The notes under the pieces were generated by a model. That model worked only from the letters and a program-made list of their open reading frames with translations. It was not told the DNA's origin and did not search any database. Below are positions 46,875 through 60,446 of a DNA stretch of 64,000 nucleotides, piece after piece. Made by a program: the position numbers and the translations under genes. Position 1 is the stretch's first letter. Every line of letters starts with the position of its first letter. The DNA is from Janthinobacterium lividum PAMC 25724 (GTDB lineage Bacteria; Pseudomonadota; Gammaproteobacteria; Burkholderiales; Burkholderiaceae_D): contig AHHB01000028.1 of the NCBI GenBank assembly GCA_000242815.2, positions 434,001 to 498,000 of the forward strand, given 5' to 3'.

Positions 46875-46943
46875 GTGTGGCTCCAGAGGGTAAGTGTTCG
46901 TTATTGATGATGTTTGTTCGGTCTTGCGGGCGGCTCTAATCGC

Positions 46944-48065
46944 TTACGCAGCCAGGATTTTACCGTTGCGCACGAAAGGCAGCTTGACGACGGAGGCGGC
47001 CAGTTGCTTGCCGCGGATTTCCACATGCACCGTGTCGCCCACGTTCACGCCGTTGGGCACGCGCGCCAGTGCGATCGCCTCTTGCATGGTCGGGCTGAAA
47101 GTGCCGCTGGTGATTTCGCCCTTGGCATCGGTGCCGGCGATGATGACTTGTTGATGGGCGCGCAGCACGCCGCCTTTTTCGCGCAGGATCAGGCCGACGA
47201 ATTGCGCATTCTGGCCTTGGGCCAGCAGGGCAGCCTTGCCGCTGAAGTCGCGCTCGCTGACGAGGTCGATGGTCCAGGCCAGGCCTGCGTCGAGCGGGTT
47301 GACGCTTTCATCCATGTCCTGGCCGTACAGGTTCATGCCCGCTTCCAGGCGCAGGGTGTCGCGCGCACCCAAGCCGGCCGGCTTGACGCCAGCGGCGATC
47401 AATGCATTCCACAGCGCTTCCACCTGGCTGGCCGATACGCCGATTTCGAAACCGTCTTCGCCCGTGTAGCCGGTGCGTGCCAGCATGACTTCGCCGAAGG
47501 CCGTGTCCTTGACGATGACGACGTTGAAGGGCTTGATGGCTTCGGACGCGGCTTGCGTTTCCGGCAGTACTTGCCACACCTTGGCGCGCGCGTTCGGGCC
47601 TTGCACGGCCACCAGGGCCATGGCGTCATGGCCATCGCGGCGCTCGGTGATCGTCAGGGCGCTGTGAGTGTTTGTATTTTGCTGCTGCATCCAGGCCACG
47701 TCTTTTTCCGCCGTGCCCGCGTTGACGACCAGGCGGAACCAGTTTTCATTGAAGAAGTAGACGATCAAGTCATCGATGACGGTGCCTTCGGCATTCAACA
47801 TGCACGAGTACAGGGCCTTGCCCGATACTTGCAGCTTGTCCACGTTATTGGCCAGCAAGCCGCGCAAAAAAGCGCGTACGTTGGGGCCCTCGATATCGAC
47901 CACGCACATATGGGATACGTCGAACATGCCGGCATCGCCGCGTACGGCGTTGTGCTCTTCGATTTGCGAGCCGTAGTTGACGGGCATGTCCCAGCCGCCG
48001 AAATCGACCATGCGGGCGCCGAGGGCACGGTGGGCGTTGTTGAGTGGGGTCGCTTTGAGCGTCAT
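46944..48065 (-). CDS. gcvT: Aminomethyltransferase, glycine cleavage T protein
   Basis: The 373-residue T protein, which transfers the one-carbon unit to tetrahydrofolate and releases ammonia. It shows [20 protein letters not shown] (about 23-42), the DVSHM folate-site segment and [11 protein letters not shown] (about 190-200). The start is ATG 48065 with GAGGAA upstream; the frame extends further but into the riboswitch. It is the first gene of the operon, directly under the glycine riboswitch. Confidence 0.95.
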   Translation of the reverse strand: MTLKATPLNNAHRALGARMVDFGGWDMPVNYGSQIEEHNAVRGDAGMFDVSHMCVVDIEGPNVRAFLRGLLANNVDKLQVSGKALYSCMLNAEGTVIDDLIVYFFNENWFRLVVNAGTAEKDVAWMQQQNTNTHSALTITERRDGHDAMALVAVQGPNARAKVWQVLPETQAASEAIKPFNVVIVKDTAFGEVMLARTGYTGEDGFEIGVSASQVEALWNALIAAGVKPAGLGARDTLRLEAGMNLYGQDMDESVNPLDAGLAWTIDLVSERDFSGKAALLAQGQNAQFVGLILREKGGVLRAHQQVIIAGTDAKGEITSGTFSPTMQEAIALARVPNGVNVGDTVHVEIRGKQLAASVVKLPFVRNGKILAA

Positions 48066-48143
48066 GGATTCCTCGGGACGAAGGTAAAGGGGGAAGTTAA
48101 CAGAACACGCTAGCCAAACACGGCTTTCTGGCGTGATCACTGA

Positions 48144-48353
48144 CCCCCCTGTCCTTGATACCTGAGAGATTACGGGGGGCTTGCCCCGTGCGCCCCTTCG
48201 GTGGGCCGCCGGCAATAGCCGCGGCCGCTCTCCAGAGTTGAGCTAAATATGTCGCCAAAGCAACAACTTTAGTCCGCCTGATCGGTCCTTTTGCCTGAGA
48301 GTTTTTGGGTAGTGCCCCTTCGGCGGCAACGCTGGGTTGCCCTCTCCCGATCA
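48144..48353 (-). ncRNA. Tandem glycine riboswitch controlling gcvTHP
   Basis: Two glycine aptamers lie in series on the minus strand. The first carries GGGAGAGGGCAAC, GCCGCCGAAGGGGCA and CTCTCAGGCAAAAGGACCG. The second carries CTCTGGAGAGC, CCACCGAAGGGGCGCA and CTCTCAGGTATCAAGGACAGG. These are the conserved blocks of Rfam-type glycine riboswitches. It starts about 3 nt after the predicted transcription start and ends about 80 nt before gcvT. Glycine binding should turn the operon on; the expression platform was not resolved. Confidence 0.95.
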
Positions 48354-48362
48354 AGTGTGAAG

Positions 48363-48391
48363 AATATATGCCAGCAGGGGTATTCTGTCAA
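48363..48391 (-). promoter_or_regulatory. Promoter of the gcvTHP operon
   Basis: On the minus strand TTGACA, a 17-bp spacer and TATATT give a near-consensus sigma-70 promoter. The expected start, about 48356, is immediately before the first riboswitch aptamer. Confidence 0.85.
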
Positions 48392-48538
48392 TCTGTAAAG
48401 ACGTGCTCCGGAAGCTGCAATTGCGCGGCAGAGGTGCCTGTCGACGGGCTTGGCGGCGCCGTCATCGCGTGCAAGTGCGCGTCACCTCGTGGCGCAATGG
48501 GCTATGATGAAATTCGGGCTTTCTTGCGGGTGGCTGAC

Positions 48539-49147
48539 ATGAACACAATACAAAGCGAGACGTACAGTAACACTGACAATAACATCGACAACAACACCGA
48601 GAACAACACCGGGCAGCACGCTTACTTCACCCTCTCGGGCGACGTCAACAGTGACATGGTGCGGCGCGTCTTCGACGCCGCAGCCGACATGACGGAAGAC
48701 AAGCTCAGCGTCGCGCACATCCTGATTCAGTCGAATGGCGGTTATGTCAGCGACGGCATCTGTCTGTACAACTTTCTCAGCAAGTTGCCGTTTGACATCA
48801 TTACCTACAACGCAGGGGCCGTGGCGTCCATTGCCGTCACGCTGTTTCTGGCCGGGCGGCAGCGCCATGCCAGCGAGACGGCGCGCTTCATGGTGCACAA
48901 ATCGCATGCCACGGCGTCGCCCGGTTCGCGCCCCGACGCGCTCAGCATCATCGTCGAAGGCTTGCGCGCCGACGACATGCGCACCGAGCGCATCCTGCGC
49001 GACCATGTCAACCTGACGCAAGAGCAATGGCAGGTGCATACCTATTCCGACTTGCACCTGACGGCGGCCCAGGCGCTGCAAGTGGGCATGATCGAATCGA
49101 TCCGCGACTTTGCGCCGCCCAAGGGCAAGCGCTTGACGAATATCTGA
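48539..49147 (+). CDS. ClpP-like serine peptidase
   Basis: A 202-residue ClpP-fold protein, not the housekeeping ClpP. The likely catalytic triad is S98 (AVASIAVTL), H120 (FMVHKS) and D171 (TYSDLHLTAAQAL). The oxyanion strand QSNGGYVSDG is present. The N terminus (about 1-26) is unusual, an Asn/Thr-rich stretch containing NTDNNIDNNTENNTG. No ClpX gene is adjacent. A TATGAT at 48503-48508 could be its -10. It may associate with a separate ATPase or act alone. Confidence 0.8.
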   Translation: MNTIQSETYSNTDNNIDNNTENNTGQHAYFTLSGDVNSDMVRRVFDAAADMTEDKLSVAHILIQSNGGYVSDGICLYNFLSKLPFDIITYNAGAVASIAVTLFLAGRQRHASETARFMVHKSHATASPGSRPDALSIIVEGLRADDMRTERILRDHVNLTQEQWQVHTYSDLHLTAAQALQVGMIESIRDFAPPKGKRLTNI

Positions 49148-49296
49148 CGCGTGTGCGGCAGCTGCGCAGCGCCTAGTTTCGCTGCGGAAATTTTGTAATC
49201 GAATGTAATTCTTTGCTGCAGCACAGCAAAAAGCCGCGCGAAACAGGGCGCAGTCGTGGCATAGTGCAAGCTGATCATGAAATAAGTGCAGCGACG

Positions 49297-49932
49297 ATGA
49301 CTTGGTGGAATGGAATTTCTTTTGCGGCCGACATGTCCGTGATGGGGCCGGCTGGCGCGGCGATTGCCCTGTGGCTGCTGGTGTCGCGCCAGTGGCGCCT
49401 GGTGCTCAGCTGGAGCCTTTGGTATGGCGGTGGCTTGGCCCTCGTGGTGCTGTCGAAGCTGGCCTTCATGAGCTGGGGTGTGGGCAGCAGCGCGCTCGAC
49501 TTTACTGGCTTCAGCGGTCACGCCATGCGTGCCGGCGCCGTGTTTCCGGTGCTGATGTATGTGCTGTTGCAGCGCGCCGAAGCGCGCTGGCGCCACGCCG
49601 GCGTGCTGGTCGGCGTGGCGTTTGCCGTGCTGGTGGGCATTTCGCGCGTAGTCGTACATGCACACAGCGTATCGGAAGCGGTCAGTGGCTGCGTGCTGGG
49701 TCTGGCACTGGCGCTGGGCTTCATGTGGACTGCCCGTGGCGCCGTCAATATCGCCGTCAGCCACGCGCTGGCGCTGGTCAGTCTGGTACTGATGGTGGTG
49801 CTGAGCTTCAAGGCCGAGCCCATGCCGACCGAGCAGTGGCTGCAAGAACTGGCCAAGTTGCTGTCAGGTCACGAGCACGTTTTTTCCCGCGACGATTGGA
49901 AACTCGCACACGATCGCCGCCCGGTCCCTTAA
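49297..49932 (+). CDS. PAP2-like membrane phosphatase
   Basis: A 211-residue protein with about five hydrophobic helices. It has the PAP2 signature halves FTGFSGHAMRAG (about 69-80, SGH motif) and GISRVVVHAHSVSEAVSG (about 115-132, SR-H motif). The KxxxxxxRP motif of classical PAP2 is replaced, so activity is less sure. It would dephosphorylate lipid phosphates such as undecaprenyl pyrophosphate. It precedes smc but has 189 bp between. Confidence 0.7.
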   Translation: MTWWNGISFAADMSVMGPAGAAIALWLLVSRQWRLVLSWSLWYGGGLALVVLSKLAFMSWGVGSSALDFTGFSGHAMRAGAVFPVLMYVLLQRAEARWRHAGVLVGVAFAVLVGISRVVVHAHSVSEAVSGCVLGLALALGFMWTARGAVNIAVSHALALVSLVLMVVLSFKAEPMPTEQWLQELAKLLSGHEHVFSRDDWKLAHDRRPVP

Positions 49933-50000
49933 CTTGGCGCCAGCTGGCCAGCTGCCATTTGACGCTGTTGTTTTTTGGCCAGAAAAGCATCAGGAAATGG

Positions 50001-50006
50001 TATGAT
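50001..50006 (+). promoter_or_regulatory. Candidate -10 of the smc operon
   Basis: TATGAT lies 116 bp before smc in an otherwise unremarkable gap. No good -35 is found at 16-18 bp upstream, so this is tentative. Confidence 0.25.
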
Positions 50007-50121
50007 GAAGCACTTTTTTTCGGTGAGCGGCCAGGCTGCCATCGCCATGGCGAATATGAACTGATTATGCGCCCGCTTCGCCGATCTCAACCGCCAGCAT
50101 AGGCCAGGAACTCTAAAACAC

Positions 50122-53100
50122 GTGCGTCTCTCTTCCATCAAGTTGTCGGGATTTAAGTCTTTCGTCGATCCCACCAATTTCCAGGTGCCAGGCCAGCTCG
50201 TGGGCGTGGTTGGGCCCAATGGCTGTGGCAAGTCGAATATCATCGACGCCGTGCGCTGGGTGCTGGGCGAATCGAAAGCATCCGAATTGCGCGGCGAGTC
50301 GATGCAGGACGTCATCTTCAACGGCTCCACCCACCGCAAGCCAGCCGGGCGCGCTTCCGTGGAGCTGGTGTTCGACAATAACGATGGCAAGGCGTCCGGC
50401 CAGTGGGGCCAGTACGCCGAGATCGCCGTCAAGCGCACCCTGACGCGCGACGGCACCTCCACCTATTACATCAATGGCCAGCCCGTGCGCCGGCGCGACA
50501 TCCAGGATATTTTCCTCGGTACGGGCCTCGGTCCGCGCGCCTACGCCATCATCGGCCAGGGCATGATTTCGCGCATCATCGAATCGCGCCCTGAAGAATT
50601 GCGCGTCTTCCTCGAAGAAGCGGCCGGTGTGTCGAAATACAAGGAGCGTCGCCGCGAGACGGAAAACCGCTTGCACGATACGCGTGAGAATTTGTTGCGC
50701 GTGGAAGATATTTTGCGCGAACTTAATGCCAACCTGGAAAAGCTCGAAGCGCAGGCGGCCGTTGCCACCCGCTTCCACACCCTGCAGGCGGACCAGGAAG
50801 AAAAGCAGAAACTCTTGTGGCTACTGCGCAAGAATGAGGCGCACAACGAGCAGACGCGCTATGCCCGTGAGGTCGAACAGGCACAGACGGATCTGGAAGA
50901 GCAGACGGCCAAGCTGCGCAACGTGGAATTGACACTCGAGCAGATGCGCCAGGCGCACTTTGCTGTCGGCGACCGTTTACATACGGCGCAGGGCCATCTG
51001 TATCAGACGAATGCGGAAATCGGCAGCCTGGAAGCGCAGATCAAGTTCGTCATCGAATCGCGCGCCCGCCTGCAGGCCCAGCTAGCCACATTGACGGCCC
51101 AGCGCGACCAATGGAGCAGCCAAGGCGACGAGTACCAGGAGCAGATCGAAGAGGCGCAATTTCACCTCGAAGAGCTCGCTGCCAAGGTTGAGCAAGCGCA
51201 AATGATGGCCGAACAGAAGGGCGAGCAATTGCCAGAGCTGGACGCGGCCTGGCGCGCGGCGCAGAACAAGAGCACGGAATCGCGTGCGCGCATCATGCAG
51301 GCCCAGCAGCAGCTGGAACTGGAATCGGCGCACCAGCGCAACGCCTCGAACATCCTGGCCAGCCTGTTGACGCGCCGCGAGCGCTTGCAGCAGGAAAAAA
51401 ATAGCTTGAGCCTGCCCGATAGCAGCCATCTGGAAAACCTGAAGCTGCAACTGGAAGAGAAGCAGCAAACCCTGGAAGAACAGGGTTTCTATCTGGAAGA
51501 GGCTTTGGAGCAGCAGCCCAAGCTGGAGCAGGAACGGGCCGCAGCGCAGGCGCAAGTCAATGCCGAAACAAACGCTAACGCCCAGCTCGAAGCGCGTCTT
51601 TCTGCTTTGAAACAATTGCAGGAACGCGTGCAGACCCAGGGCAAGGTGCAGCCATGGCTGAAAAAGCACGAACTCGACACCTTGCCGCGCCTGTGGCAAA
51701 AGCTGCAGATCGAGGCGGGCTGGGAAGCGGCCATGGAGTCGATCCTGCGCGAGCGCACGTCGGCCTTGCAGCTGTCAAATATCGATTGGGCCAAGGCCTT
51801 TTTTGCCGATGCGCCGCCGGCCAAGCTGGCCCTGTACGCGCCGTCGACGGTGGCGCCGCTGCCCGTGGCGGAAGTGGCGGGACTGAAACCGTTCCTGAAC
51901 TTGCTAAAACTCAACGATCCGGGTTTGCGCGGCTTGCTGCAAGATTGGCTGCACAATGCCTATGCCGTGGAAGACGCGGCCGAAGCGCTGGCCGAACGTG
52001 CCAAGTTGCCGCCAGGCGGCTATTTTGTCACCAGGCTTGGACATGTGGTGACGGCTTCCAGCGTGCGTTTCTATGCTGCCGATTCTGAGCAGGAAGGCAT
52101 GTTGGGGCGCCAGCAGGAAATCGAGAATATAGGCAAACAATTGCGCGCCCAGCAATTGCTCGCCGAAGAGGCGCGCGCCCGAGCCGTGCGGGCCGATGCT
52201 GCCGTCGCCAGCCTCACGCGCAATCTCTCGGACTTGCGCTTGCGCATACAGCAACTGACGTCTGCCGTGCATACGCTGCAACTCGATGTGGTGAAATTGT
52301 CGGAAGTCGAAGCGCGCTTCAACCAGCGCAGCACGCAGATCGGCGCTGACCTGTTTGAAATCGCCGCGCAGGAAGCCGAACAGATGCAGGCCAAGCTGGA
52401 ATCGGAAGAGAAATTCGAACAGCTGGACATGGAACTGGGCAACTTGCAGGAAGCTCACGAAGACGGCCATACCGACTTTTTGCGCAAGGAACAGCTTTTG
52501 TCCGAAGCGCGCGAAGCCTTGCGCGACCTGGAGCGAAACGCCAAGGACACGGAATACGCAGAAAAAGCCCAGCGCGCCAAGATCGAGGAATTGCGCCGCA
52601 ATATCGCCACGGCAAGCACGCAGGCACAGCAAGTGACGGCCAGCCTGCAGGCGGGCGAACTGGAGCTGGCCAACCTGGAAAACGGCGCCGCCGCCGATGG
52701 CTTGCAGGACTTGCTCGAGCGCCGCACCACGCAGGAGCGGGCGCTGGCGGACGCGCGCCATGAACTGGACCAGATCACCCAGCAGCTGCGCCTGTCCGAA
52801 GATGCGCGCACGCAATCGGAGCGCAGCTTGCAGCCGCAGCGCGACAAGATCATGGAAATGCAGCTCAAGGAGCAAGCCGCGCGTCTGAACCAGGAGCAAT
52901 TCGCCCAGCAATTGCTGGAATCGGGCGCCGATGAAGCGCTGCTGACGGAAAAGTTGCATCCGGACATGCGGCCCTCGTATCTGCAGGGCGAAGTCACGCG
53001 CCTGACGAACGCCATCACGGGCCTGGGCGCCGTGAACCTGGCTGCGCTGGACGAATTGGCACAGGCATCCGAGCGCAAGAATTTCCTCGACGCTCAAAAT

Positions 53101-53645
53101 GCCGACCTGACGGAAGCGATCAACACCCTGGAAGACGCGATCCACAAGATCGACAAGGAAACGCGCGACTTGCTGCAAGATACGTTCGACAAGGTCAACC
53201 ACCACTTTTCCGAGCTGTTTCCCATCCTCTTTGGTGGCGGGCAGGCCAAGCTGACCATGACGGGCGACGAAATTCTCGATTCCGGTGTACAAGTCATGGC
53301 GCAGCCTCCCGGCAAGAAAAATGCCACCATTCACCTGTTGTCCGGTGGAGAGAAGGCGCTGACGGCGACCGCATTGGTGTTTTCCATGTTCCGCCTCAAT
53401 CCTGCGCCGTTCTGCCTGCTCGACGAAGTCGATGCGCCGCTCGATGATTCGAACACGGAACGCTTTTGCCGCATGGTCAAGCGCATGTCCGACCAGACCC
53501 AATTCCTTTTCATTTCGCATAACAAGATTGCGATGGAAATGGCCCATCAATTGATCGGTGTGACGATGCAGGAGCAGGGCGTATCGCGCATCGTGGCGGT
53601 GGACATGGAGTCCGCCGCAAATTTTGCTACCGAGGCACAAGCAGC

Positions 53646-53649
<4 letters not shown>
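50122..53649 (+). CDS. smc: Chromosome segregation protein SMC
   Basis: A 1175-residue SMC ATPase that compacts and segregates the chromosome with ScpA and ScpB. Walker A is GPNGCGKSN (31-39), then long coiled coils flanking a hinge (about 500-650), and the ABC signature LLSGGEKALTA (about 1072) with Walker B FCLLDEVDAPLDD near 1100. Translation begins at GTG 50122. Its stop overlaps the zipA start by 4 bp (ATGA), and ligA follows, the usual order in this family. Confidence 0.95.
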
Positions 53650-57187
<3,538 letters not shown>

Positions 57188-57221
57188 TCATTCAACATCT
57201 TACAGAAGCTACAGAAGACCC

Positions 57222-58115
57222 ATGAAAAAAATTAGAAAAGCAGTCTTTCCCGTCGCTGGCCTGGGCAGCCGTTTCTTGCCTGCGACCAAGGCGCAACCGA
57301 AGGAGATGTTGCCCATTGTCGATAAACCACTGATTCAGTACGCAGTGGAGGAAGCGGTGGCGGCAGGCATCACGGAAATGATCTTCATTACGGGTCGCAA
57401 CAAGCGCGCCATCGAAGACCATTTCGACACGGCCTACGAGCTGGAGTCGGAGCTGGAAGCGGCAGGCAAACGGCAGTTGCTCGACATGGTGCAAAACATC
57501 ATTCCTAAGCACATCAATTGCATTTACATACGCCAGTCGGCACCGCTGGGCCTGGGGCACGCGGTGCTGTGCGCCCGTCCCGTGATCGGTGACGAACCGT
57601 TCGCGGTCTTGCTGGCCGACGATTTCATGGACGTGGAAGAGGGCGTGCGCCCGGTGCTGGCGCAAATGGCCGATGTCTTCCAGTATGAAAATTGCTCGCT
57701 GCTGGCGGTGCAGGACGTGCCGCGCGCGGAAACCAAGCAGTACGGTATCGTGTCGGCAAAAAATTATCAGCCCGACCTGGAACTGGTTTCGGCCATCGTG
57801 GAAAAACCTGCGCCCGAAGTGGCGCCATCGACCCTGGCCGTGGTGGGCCGTTATGTGTTGACCAGCCGCATCTTCGGCCACCTGGAAAATATCGGTACCG
57901 GCGCCGGTGGCGAAATCCAGTTGACGGACGGTATCGCCGCCCTGATGCGCGAAGAGCGCGTGTTGGCATATCGTTACCAAGGGCAGCGCTATGATTGCGG
58001 CTCCAAGCTTGGCTATCTGAAGGCCAGCATGGCGATGGGCATGAAACATCCGGAAACGGGCGCCGCCTTCCGTACTTACTTGCAAGAAATGCAGTCGACA
58101 TTGGACGCAAAATGA
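57222..58115 (+). CDS. galU: UTP-glucose-1-phosphate uridylyltransferase
   Basis: A 297-residue enzyme that makes UDP-glucose for envelope polysaccharides and galactose use. It has the sugar-nucleotidyltransferase signature [23 protein letters not shown] (about 8-30), [11 protein letters not shown], and the LADDFMD metal site. The start is ATG 57222, 34 bp past ligA. Its stop codon overlaps the def start (ATGA), so galU and def are translationally coupled. Confidence 0.95.
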   Translation: MKKIRKAVFPVAGLGSRFLPATKAQPKEMLPIVDKPLIQYAVEEAVAAGITEMIFITGRNKRAIEDHFDTAYELESELEAAGKRQLLDMVQNIIPKHINCIYIRQSAPLGLGHAVLCARPVIGDEPFAVLLADDFMDVEEGVRPVLAQMADVFQYENCSLLAVQDVPRAETKQYGIVSAKNYQPDLELVSAIVEKPAPEVAPSTLAVVGRYVLTSRIFGHLENIGTGAGGEIQLTDGIAALMREERVLAYRYQGQRYDCGSKLGYLKASMAMGMKHPETGAAFRTYLQEMQSTLDAK

Positions 58116-58648
58116 CCGTACGCGACATTTTGAAGATGGGCGATCCGCGCCTGCTGCGCATGGCAGAGCCAGTGCGCGACTTCGATACGCCCGAATTGCA
58201 CGCCTTGATCGCCGACATGTTCGATACCATGCATGCCGCCAATGGCGCTGGCTTGGCGGCGCCGCAGATCGGCGTCAATCTGCAGTTGGTGATTTACGGC
58301 TTCAAGAATAATCTGCGCTATCCCGATGCGCCGCAAGTGCCGGAGACCGTGCTGATCAACCCTGTGCTGACGCCTCTGACGCAGCGTAAGGAAGAGGGTT
58401 TCGAGGGCTGCCTGTCCGTGCCCGGCTTGCGCGGTAGCGTGCCGCGCTGGAGCGAACTGCACTACGAAGGCGCGGACCAGTTTGGCCAGCCCATCAGCCG
58501 CGACTGCGACGGCTTCCATGCCCGCGTGGTGCAGCATGAAGTGGACCATCTGCACGGTATTTTGTATCCGATGCGTATCGTTGATTTTACGCAATTCGGC
58601 TATACCGAGGTCATGTTTCCCGATCTCGATCCGAACGACGACGACTAG
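58112..58648 (+). CDS. def: Peptide deformylase
   Basis: A 178-residue Fe(II) hydrolase that removes the N-formyl group from nascent proteins. The three catalytic motifs are present: [10 protein letters not shown] (about 44-53), EGCLSVPG (about 98-105) and QHEVDHLHG (about 142-150). The EGCLSVPG form and length fit a type I enzyme, though galU rather than fmt is its neighbour. A split family B hairpin follows the stop codon. Confidence 0.93.
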   Translation: MTVRDILKMGDPRLLRMAEPVRDFDTPELHALIADMFDTMHAANGAGLAAPQIGVNLQLVIYGFKNNLRYPDAPQVPETVLINPVLTPLTQRKEEGFEGCLSVPGLRGSVPRWSELHYEGADQFGQPISRDCDGFHARVVQHEVDHLHGILYPMRIVDFTQFGYTEVMFPDLDPNDDD

Positions 58649-58661
58649 GCCGCCGACATCG

Positions 58662-58725
58662 GGGGTCAGACCCCCGGATGCGTTAGCGCAGAGCTATGTG
58701 TTGGCGGTGTTGAGGGTCTGACCCC
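58662..58725. repeat. Family B hairpin, copy 5 (split by about 38 bp)
   Basis: The two halves GGGGTCAGACCC and GGGTCTGACCCC are perfect complements as in copy 1, but are separated by about 40 bp of unrelated sequence including CCGGATGCGTTAGCGC. It lies between the convergent def and YcgR-type genes. Confidence 0.7.
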
Positions 58726-58734
58726 AGTACTCAC

Positions 58735-59499
58735 CTAGCGCACTTTGCGGTTGCTGCCGAGGTTGTCGAGCAGGGCTTGCAATTCATCCTGCATGGCCGG
58801 CGTCAGGTTCAGGAAGCGGCAGCCGATTTGTACTTGCTCGCCCAGCAGGAAGGAGCGGAAAGTGCGCGAGAGGCGAATTTCCAGGTCGGCAATCATGACC
58901 TTGCTCGGCCCCAGTTCCAGGCGCACGCGCGACAGCTTGCGACCCACGTACAGCCCTATCGTATCGCGTGGGTGGGCGCGCATGCCGATGCCGCCGCTCG
59001 AGAAGTCATACAGCTGCAATTCATATGGCCGCCCTTCGAGCACAAACGCGGCCAGGTGGTACACGCCTAGCGGGGTTTCCAGGCGGGCCGATTCGCGTCG
59101 TTCCAGCACCAGGCAATGGCCGGGGAAGTTCGTCAGGTAGACGTTAGGGCGCCCGGGATACGCTTCCCATTCGCCGTTGACGGTAAATTGCAGCTTGGCA
59201 CTCTGTACCGATGACACAAACGTGGCGCCGCCTTCGGGCAGAGTTGCGCCTTCATTGAGTTCCAGCACGAATTGCGGCAAGTCGTCGTCGACCGACAGGA
59301 TGCGCGCCATGATGACATCTTCGCCGCCGGCCGGATAGATCGAGATGGCGTCACCGTTATCGGCCAGGCTGCACAGGGTTTCGCCGATATCCCACGGATC
59401 GCTCATATGGTGCGGCTTGGTGCCTGGCTCCATCGGTTCGGTGACATCTGCCAGGCTGGGTGCGCCTTTGCGCAGTGGATTGGGAATGGGATCGTTCAC
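58735..59499 (-). CDS. Flagellar brake protein YcgR (PilZ domain)
   Basis: A 254-residue two-domain protein. The N-terminal YcgR domain (about 35-125) is followed by PilZ (about 130-250). The c-di-GMP motif RRESARLE and the DFSSGGIGM D/NxSxxG partner are intact. Binding of c-di-GMP would make it slow the flagellar motor. It fits with the cheW/chemoreceptor genes elsewhere in the window, though no flagellar genes are adjacent. The 3' end is 9 bp from a family B repeat. Confidence 0.9.
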   Translation of the reverse strand: MNDPIPNPLRKGAPSLADVTEPMEPGTKPHHMSDPWDIGETLCSLADNGDAISIYPAGGEDVIMARILSVDDDLPQFVLELNEGATLPEGGATFVSSVQSAKLQFTVNGEWEAYPGRPNVYLTNFPGHCLVLERRESARLETPLGVYHLAAFVLEGRPYELQLYDFSSGGIGMRAHPRDTIGLYVGRKLSRVRLELGPSKVMIADLEIRLSRTFRSFLLGEQVQIGCRFLNLTPAMQDELQALLDNLGSNRKVR

Positions 59500-59648
59500 G
59501 ACAGCGTATCTCTTTTATTCTAATGGGGAATAGTGTATAGGTTTAAGGCAATATTTACTAAGAAAATCACTATAATTGATTCTATATCACTATATTCCTG
59601 CTGCTATAAGCTGGCATGCCGCTGCGCATGCCATCTTGACGCCGTCGC

Positions 59649-60398
59649 TTAAAACTGTTCGTCCGCGCTCAGGTAGCGCCATTGGCCCGTTGGCAAGTCG
59701 CCCAGCTTGACCTTGCCGATGCGCACGCGTTTTAGTCCCAGCACTTTCAGGCCGACGGCTTCGCACATGCGGCGGATCTGGCGTTTCTTGCCTTCGCGCA
59801 AGGTAAAGCTCAATTGGTCTTCATTCTGCCAGCGCACCTTGGCGGGCAGCAAGGGCTTGCCGTCGAGCCACAGGCCGTGGTTGAGTCTTTTCAGCTCGCT
59901 GTCGGGCAGGGTATCGCCCTTGGTGTAGCTCACGCGCACCAGGTACTCCTTGTCGACATCGGTATCGTGGCCGATCAACTGCTTGGCCACGCGCCCATCC
60001 TGCGTCAAGACCAGCAAGCCGACAGAATCGATATCCAGACGTCCAGCGGCCACCAGGCTGCGCAGCTGGGTCGGGTGGAACTGTTCCGGGCTGCGGTCTT
60101 CCGCCCAGCGGTTTTCCGCCTTGATCAGCGCCACCGCTGGCGTGTAGCCGTCTTCGGCCTGGCCGCTGACGTAGCCGACGGGTTTGTTGATCAGCACGGT
60201 GACGCGCTTCGATTGCTCGGCTGCGGCTTGGCGTTCCACGGTAACGCGCTGGCTTGGGGTGACCTTGCTGCCCAGTTCGGACACCACTTTGCCATCGACG
60301 CGGACCCAGCCGCGCGCGATCCATTCATCGGCTTCACGGCGCGAGCACAGGCCCAGTTCGGACATGCGTTTGGACAAGCGTAATAATTCTTCGGTCAT
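59649..60398 (-). CDS. 23S rRNA pseudouridine synthase, RluF type
   Basis: A 249-residue RsuA-family enzyme. The S4 RNA-binding domain is at the N terminus (about 6-50, RLSKRMSELGLCSRREADEWI) and the catalytic aspartate is in GRLDIDSVGLLVLT (about 120). GKKRQIRRMCEAVGLKV is the usual C-terminal element. RluF (which also modifies tRNA-Tyr) is the closest type I recognise. Upstream of its start, TTTCAG occurs three times in tandem (60403-60420, plus strand). Confidence 0.85.
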   Translation of the reverse strand: MTEELLRLSKRMSELGLCSRREADEWIARGWVRVDGKVVSELGSKVTPSQRVTVERQAAAEQSKRVTVLINKPVGYVSGQAEDGYTPAVALIKAENRWAEDRSPEQFHPTQLRSLVAAGRLDIDSVGLLVLTQDGRVAKQLIGHDTDVDKEYLVRVSYTKGDTLPDSELKRLNHGLWLDGKPLLPAKVRWQNEDQLSFTLREGKKRQIRRMCEAVGLKVLGLKRVRIGKVKLGDLPTGQWRYLSADEQF

Positions 60399-60402
60399 GT
60401 TG

Positions 60403-60420
60403 TTTCAGTTTCAGTTTCAG
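60403..60420. repeat. Short TTTCAG tandem repeat in the pseudouridine synthase leader
   Basis: Three exact 6-bp units lie 4-22 bp before the start codon, just where the ribosome-binding site would be. Copy-number change could alter translation. Confidence 0.6.
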
Positions 60421-60446
60421 TAAGGGTAGGCGCTGCGCGCAGGTCG

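Noticed and set aside
51904..53640. 578-codon open frame antisense to smc
   Set aside because: Composition of an antisense shadow; smc on the other strand has all motifs.
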